9,548 bases of DNA from Frankiales bacterium (GTDB taxonomy: Bacteria; Actinomycetota; Actinomycetes; Mycobacteriales; SCTD01): the NCBI GenBank assembly GCA_025464915.1, contig JAODNF010000475.1:1-9548 (forward strand), given 5' to 3'. Below the pieces are notes generated by a model. That model searched no databases. It worked only from the letters and a program-made list of their open reading frames with translations, and was not told where the DNA came from. Shown here one piece after another: positions 5,592 to 9,548 of the stretch. Positions within the stretch are counted from its first letter, which is position 1, and every line of letters starts with the position of its first letter. The translations under genes and the position numbers were made by a program.

Positions 5592-7168
5592 GCTACAACC
5601 TGTCCCAGCTCTTCGAGGCGGTCGCTGCGGCGGACCCCGGCCGTGAGGTCCTCGTCGTCGGCGAGCGGCGGCTGACCTACCGCGACCTCGACGAGCGGGC
5701 CAACCGGCTCGCCCACGTGCTGCGCGAGGCCGGCATCGGCGAGGGGGACACCGTCGGGCTGCAGCTCGCCAACGGCAGTGAGTACGTCGAGGGCATGCTG
5801 GCGGCGTTCAAGCTGCGGGCGATCCCGGTGAACATCAACTACCGCTACGTCGAGCGCGAGCTGCGCTACCTGTACGACGACGCGGGGCTGTCCGCGCTGC
5901 TGCTGCACCGGTCCTTCGCGCCTCGCTCGACGCCGGTCCTCGCGGAGCACCCGATGAAGCTGGTGCTCGACGTCGACGACGGCAGCGGGGAGCAGGCCGC
6001 CCCGGACTCCGTCGCCTACGAGGCAGCGCTCTCCGGTGCCTCGGACGCTCAGCCGGAGACCGCGGGCCGCTCGTCCGACGACCTCTACCTGATCTACACC
6101 GGCGGCACGACCGGCATGCCGAAGGGCGTCGTCTGGCGGCACGAGGACATCTTCAAGTCGGCCATGGGCGGCGGGGACGTCGTGCAGGGCGGTGACTTCG
6201 TCAGCGGTCCCGAGGAGCTGGCGCAGCGGCTGCCGGAGAACGGCATCGTCGCGATGGCCACGCCGCCGCTGATGCACGCGGCGGCGCACTGGCTGACGTT
6301 CCACCAGCTGTTCACCGGCGGCAAGGTCGTCATGAACCCGCTCGGCCGCTTCGAGCCGAAGGAGGTCTGGGACACCATCGCCCGGGAGGGCGTGTTCAAC
6401 ATCGTGCTCGTCGGCGACGCGATGGTGAAGCCGCTGATGGACGCGCTCGACTCCGACAGCGACATCAAGAGCGACAGCCTGTGGGTCCTCGCGTCCAGCG
6501 GCGCTCCGCTGTCGCAGCACAACAAGGACCGGGTCGCAGCACTGCTCCCCGGCCGGATGCTCATCGACTCCCTCGGGTCCTCGGAGACCGGCGTCCTCGG
6601 TGCCAAGAGCGAGGCGACCTTCAAGCTGAGCGACCAGACGGCCGTGCTCAAGGCCGACGGCACGCCGGTCGCGCCGGGCTCCGACGAGACCGGCAAGGTC
6701 GCGCGCCGGGGACACGTTCCGCTGAGGTACCACAACGACGAGGCCAAGTCGGCGGCCACGTTCATCACCGTCGACGGCGTCCGCTGGGCACTGACGGGAG
6801 ACGAGGCGATGGTCGAGACCGACGGCAGCGTGAAGATGCTGGGGCGCGGGTCGCAGTGCATCAACACCGGCGGCGAGAAGGTCTACCCGGAAGAGGTGGA
6901 GGAGCCGCTCAAGGCGCACCCCGGCGTGGAGGACGCCCTGGTCGTCGGCATCCCGGACGAGCGGTGGGGCGAGCGGGTCGCGGCCGTCGTGCAGCTCGAG
7001 CCAGGTGCCGCCCTTGAGCTCGCCGCCCTGCAGGTCTACCTGCGCGAGCACGTCGCCGGCTACAAGGTCCCGCGTGACCTGGTCATCGTCGACAAGGTCG
7101 TGAGATCGCCTGCGGGCAAGGCGGACTACCGCTGGGCCAAGGACACAGCGACCCAGGCGGCCGGCTGA
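5588..7168 (+). CDS. FadD-type acyl-CoA synthetase (FadD19-like)
   Basis: This 526-residue AMP-forming ligase joins a carboxylic acid to coenzyme A through an acyl-adenylate. The phosphate-binding motif is YTGGTTGMPKG (170-180). The aromatic/adenine region is DSLGSSETG. The TGDE motif (403-406) stands where TGDL is usual. The hinge region GRGSQCINTGGEKVYPEEVEE begins at residue 419, and the C-terminal catalytic lysine is K511 in PAGKADY. The N-terminal region (RLTYRDLDERANRLAH, NINYRYVERELRYLYDD) and VVWRHEDIF resemble mycobacterial FadD19/FadD17-group enzymes, which act on steroid side-chain acids. I recognise this from memory, so the substrate is not assigned. The start is the GTG at 5588, inside the GTGA overlap with the previous stop, with GAGG five bases upstream. 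The stop overlaps the next ATG as TGATG, so supply of acyl-CoA to acyltransferase 2 is the obvious role (inference). Confidence 0.94.
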   Translation: MSYNLSQLFEAVAAADPGREVLVVGERRLTYRDLDERANRLAHVLREAGIGEGDTVGLQLANGSEYVEGMLAAFKLRAIPVNINYRYVERELRYLYDDAGLSALLLHRSFAPRSTPVLAEHPMKLVLDVDDGSGEQAAPDSVAYEAALSGASDAQPETAGRSSDDLYLIYTGGTTGMPKGVVWRHEDIFKSAMGGGDVVQGGDFVSGPEELAQRLPENGIVAMATPPLMHAAAHWLTFHQLFTGGKVVMNPLGRFEPKEVWDTIAREGVFNIVLVGDAMVKPLMDALDSDSDIKSDSLWVLASSGAPLSQHNKDRVAALLPGRMLIDSLGSSETGVLGAKSEATFKLSDQTAVLKADGTPVAPGSDETGKVARRGHVPLRYHNDEAKSAATFITVDGVRWALTGDEAMVETDGSVKMLGRGSQCINTGGEKVYPEEVEEPLKAHPGVEDALVVGIPDERWGERVAAVVQLEPGAALELAALQVYLREHVAGYKVPRDLVIVDKVVRSPAGKADYRWAKDTATQAAG

Positions 7169-8565
7169 TGGACCAGCTCACGGCGATGGACGCGAGCTTC
7201 CTCTACATGGAGAGCCCGTCCACCCTGCAGCACGTGCTCGGTGTCATGCTCTTCGACGCCGCAGGGTCCGACGGCCGCTTCACCACCGACCGGTTCCGGG
7301 CCGGCCTGCTGTCCCGGCTGCACCTGCTGCCGGCGTTCACCCGCAAGCTGGTCGAGGTCCCGCTTCACCTGGACCACCCCTACTGGCTGCGCGACGCCGA
7401 CATCGACATCGACCAGCACCTGCACGTCGTGACCTGCCCTGCGCCGGGTGACCTCGAGGCGCTCGGGAAGCTCGTCGGCGACATCGGCTCGACCATGCTC
7501 CCGCGCGACCGGCCGATGTGGGAGATCCACCTGGTCGAGGGTCTCGCGTCCGGCCAGGTCGCGCTGGTGTCGAAGATGCACCACTCGACGATCTACGGCT
7601 CCGCCGGCGCCGACATGATGGCTCACCTGCTCGACCTCACGCCCGAAGGCCGTGAGCCCGAGGACCCCGTCGCGATCGAGCCGGAGGACAAGCCGTCGAC
7701 CATCGGGCTCGTCGCCCGGGCCGGCGCGCACGCGGTCCGCCGCCCGGGGCTCGCGGTGCAGACCGTCGCGAACGGGGTCCGGCAGGCCGGCCAGCTGGGC
7801 GGCCTGGTCGCTCGCTCCGTCACCAGCAGGGCGCCGATGACGCTGCCGTTCTCGGCGCCCAGGACGCTCATCAACGGCGCCCTGACGCCGGCTCGTCAGG
7901 CGGCCTTCACGACGGTCGACTTCGCCGACATCAAGAAGGTCAAAGAGGCCTACGGCACCAAGGTCAACGACGTCGTGCTCGCGGCCGTGACCGACGCGCT
8001 CCGCGCGTACTTCCTCCATCACGACGCGATGCCGAGCCGTGCGCTCATCGCGAGCTGCCCGATGAACCTCGGCGCCGGTGCCGTCGACGGCACCAACAAG
8101 ATGTCCGCGATGATGGTGCCGCTGCCGGTCGGGACCCAGGACCCCGTCGACCGGCTGCGCGAGATCGCCCAGTCCACCAAGGACGCCAAGGGCTTCACCG
8201 ACGCTCTGGGACCCGAGGTGGTCGGGGAGATCGCCGAGCTCGTACCCGCCCTCATCATCAAGACCGGCTCGAAGCTCTACGACGGGCTCGGCCTCTCGCG
8301 GCTGCACCCGCCGCTGCAGTCGCTCGTCGTGAGCAACATGCCGGGGCCGCCGATCCCGCTCTACAGCGCGGGTGCGCGGGTGGACGCGGTGTTCCCTCTC
8401 GGCCCGCTGCTGCCGGGTGCCGGTCTCAACATCACCGTGCTGTCGAACATGGGCAACCTCGACGTCGGCATGCTCTGCTGCCCCGACCTGGTGCCCGACA
8501 TCTGGGAGATCGCGAACGGCTTTCCGGCCGCGATCGCGACCCTGCTGGAGCGGGCTCCGGGCTGA
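7168..8565 (+). CDS. WS/DGAT acyltransferase 2 with altered active site (HHSTIYG)
   Basis: This 465-residue member of the wax ester synthase/diacylglycerol acyltransferase family begins in a TGATG overlap with the acyl-CoA synthetase stop, indicating translational coupling. Family landmarks are the start MDQLTAMDASFLYMESP, RPMWEIHLVEGL (115-126), NDVVLA (267-272), SNMPGP (389-394) and GAGLNITVLSN (419-429). The catalytic motif HHxxxDG is HHSTIYG (138-144). Both His are kept, but Tyr143 (codon TAC, 7594-7596) replaces the Asp. In acyltransferase 1 the same position is Asp. The His is the catalytic base in the family, so activity may remain, perhaps with other substrates, or the protein may be a regulatory partner; the sequence cannot decide. 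The frame is open and well conserved throughout, so this is not a decaying gene. It ends the rightward operon. Confidence 0.93.
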   Translation: MDQLTAMDASFLYMESPSTLQHVLGVMLFDAAGSDGRFTTDRFRAGLLSRLHLLPAFTRKLVEVPLHLDHPYWLRDADIDIDQHLHVVTCPAPGDLEALGKLVGDIGSTMLPRDRPMWEIHLVEGLASGQVALVSKMHHSTIYGSAGADMMAHLLDLTPEGREPEDPVAIEPEDKPSTIGLVARAGAHAVRRPGLAVQTVANGVRQAGQLGGLVARSVTSRAPMTLPFSAPRTLINGALTPARQAAFTTVDFADIKKVKEAYGTKVNDVVLAAVTDALRAYFLHHDAMPSRALIASCPMNLGAGAVDGTNKMSAMMVPLPVGTQDPVDRLREIAQSTKDAKGFTDALGPEVVGEIAELVPALIIKTGSKLYDGLGLSRLHPPLQSLVVSNMPGPPIPLYSAGARVDAVFPLGPLLPGAGLNITVLSNMGNLDVGMLCCPDLVPDIWEIANGFPAAIATLLERAPG

Positions 8566-8671
8566 GTCCTTGCGGGAGGCAACCTCTGAACGAAGCCTGT
8601 ACGCGAACTTTGCGGTCCGGATCCGTTGAGCAATCGGGGAAACACCCTGTCAACTTTTCTCGGAGGACCTC
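8566..8671 (+). promoter_or_regulatory. Leader of secreted-protein gene with hairpin and ribosome-binding site
   Basis: This 106-base gap separates acyltransferase 2 from the secreted-protein gene. An imperfect hairpin can be drawn at 8625-8654: GTTGA pairs with TCAAC, and an inner GGG pairs with CCC. TTTT follows at 8655-8658, then the strong Shine-Dalgarno GGAGG (8662-8666). The hairpin may be a weak terminator for the upstream operon or a 5'-leader structure; the internal loops make it weak. No clear -10/-35 pair is seen. Confidence 0.35.
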
Positions 8672-9548
8672 TTGCGTCGCACTTCTCGGTTGGCCGTCCT
8701 GGGCGTCACCACGCTCACCGCGGCAGGCCTCTCCCTCAGCGTCACGGCCCCTGCTCACGCCACGGGCACCCTGGGCCCGGTCAAGAAGCTCATGGCCACG
8801 GCGGACCAGCTCAAGGACCGCGTCCTCCCCACGGAGAACCGTCTCCCGCTCGTCGGCGGGGCTCCCGCTGGCGTCCCGCTGTCCTACGGCGGCGGCCCGG
8901 TCCAGATCACCAGCAAGACCTACGCCATCTTCTGGGACCCGGCCGGCTTCTCCTACAACCCGACCTACCCCACGCTCGTGAAGCAGTTCCTCGGGGAGGT
9001 CGGCGGCAGCTCGATCTACAACACGCTGACGGAGTACTACGGCACGGTCAACGGCGTGAAGACGCCCATCAAGAACCAGTCGACGTTCACCGGGTCGATC
9101 GTCGACACCAGCCCGTTCCCCGCGGGTGGTGTCACTGACGCGGCGCTGCAGGCCGAGGTCACGAAGGTCGTCACGCAGAACAACCTGCCGACCGGCTTCG
9201 GGAACCTGTACCTGGTCTACACCGGGCAGGGCGGCGAGTCTGCTGCGAGCTACTGCGCCTTCCACTCGACGGTGACGATCGGCGGGGCGGCGACGCCTTA
9301 TGCCGACGAGCTCTACGGCGGCCAGTCCGGCTGCACCGTGCCGAGCAGCCCCAACGGCAACCCGGCAGCCGACTCCATCATCAACACCACGTCGCACGAG
9401 CTCTGGGAGACCATCACCGACCAGAACCTCGGCGACGGCTGGGTCGCCGCCACGGGTGACGAGGGCTCGGACGAGTGCAACTTCCTGTTCGGCACCACGG
9501 ACGCCTCAGGCGCGGACATCCACATCAACGGTCATGGCTACATCGTGC
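8672..9548 (+). CDS. Secreted EXORDIUM-like protein with SHELWE motif (partial, 3' end missing)
   Basis: These are the first 292 codons of an exported protein that continues past the window. The start is a TTG at 8672, five bases after GGAGG; an in-frame stop at 8627-8629 and no ATG in between leave it as the only reasonable start. Residues 1-30 form a signal peptide (MRRTSRLAVLG, hydrophobic core, cleavage after AHA), probably Sec. The mature part resembles the EXORDIUM/Phi-1 family known from plants, with some bacterial members. Shared landmarks are a central YLVYTGQGG strand, YCAFHS, a PYADELYGGQSGC segment and TSHELWETITDQNLGDGW. In that last segment H242-E-L-W-E246 looks like half of a zinc-protease site, followed by an acidic DEGSDEC stretch. 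It is probably extracellular. Function and catalytic activity are unknown. It is outside the lipid operon. Confidence 0.75.
   Translation, partial: MRRTSRLAVLGVTTLTAAGLSLSVTAPAHATGTLGPVKKLMATADQLKDRVLPTENRLPLVGGAPAGVPLSYGGGPVQITSKTYAIFWDPAGFSYNPTYPTLVKQFLGEVGGSSIYNTLTEYYGTVNGVKTPIKNQSTFTGSIVDTSPFPAGGVTDAALQAEVTKVVTQNNLPTGFGNLYLVYTGQGGESAASYCAFHSTVTIGGAATPYADELYGGQSGCTVPSSPNGNPAADSIINTTSHELWETITDQNLGDGWVAATGDEGSDECNFLFGTTDASGADIHINGHGYIV

Noticed and set aside
8570..8582. TTGC-GGGAG-GCAA hairpin after acyltransferase 2 as a terminator
   Set aside because: There are only four base pairs and no T-tract, too weak to support a terminator call.
8626..9138. Plus-strand frame with an ATG near 8659 or GTG-type start overlapping the secreted-protein gene
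   Set aside because: Its translation is low-complexity Pro/Arg/His-rich; the frame beginning with TTG at 8672 has the signal peptide, the conserved motifs and the ribosome-binding site.
8432..9397. 321-codon minus-strand frame opposite the secreted-protein gene
   Set aside because: It has Arg/Val/Asp-rich composition without recognisable domains and lies opposite a gene with a signal peptide and family motifs.
1..9548. tRNA, rRNA, CRISPR arrays, insertion sequences or attachment sites
   Set aside because: No cloverleaf, repeated spacer pattern, transposase, integrase or terminal repeats were recognised by reading either strand.

Overview
The window is very GC-rich, with strong G/C third-position bias, GTG and TTG starts and tightly packed genes. 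This fits a high-GC actinomycete (Actinomycetota). I cannot assign a genus. The WS/DGAT-type acyltransferases and a FadD19-like acyl-CoA synthetase are typical of Mycobacteriales and Nocardioides-like lineages. I find no rRNA, tRNA, CRISPR array, insertion sequence or phage gene. No stretch longer than about 115 bases lacks a gene.

Left part (1-2055): the 5' end of a CDF zinc-type cation exporter reads leftward out of the window. Facing it across 53 bases is a short six-helix CDF-like membrane protein without the usual cytoplasmic domain. That gene converges with, and overlaps by 14 bases, a GNAT acetyltransferase. Divergent from the GNAT gene is a cysteine-type glutathione peroxidase. These look like metal-handling and stress-defence genes.

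Centre (2056-8565): a divergent lipid locus around one control region (4428-4541). Leftward it reads WS/DGAT acyltransferase 1 and then an alpha/beta hydrolase. Rightward it reads a beta-lactamase-fold serine hydrolase, a FadD-type acyl-CoA synthetase and WS/DGAT acyltransferase 2, the last three joined by GTGA and TGATG stop/start overlaps. Each arm therefore carries one acyltransferase and one unrelated hydrolase. A simple reading (inference) is a local cycle: esters are hydrolysed, free acids are activated to acyl-CoA, and acyl groups are re-esterified into neutral lipid such as triacylglycerol or wax ester. Acyltransferase 1 has the canonical HHxxxDG active site. Acyltransferase 2 has HHSTIYG, with Tyr where the Asp should be. 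The control region holds three short palindromes with odd centres.

Right part (8566-9548): a separate gene with a TTG start encodes a secreted protein with a signal peptide and a SHELWE metal-site-like motif, resembling the EXORDIUM/Phi-1 family. It runs off the window end.

No wholly new system is evident. The most unusual points are the Asp-to-Tyr change in the second acyltransferase, the mirrored acyltransferase/hydrolase layout with its palindrome-rich control region, and the bacterial EXORDIUM-like exported protein.
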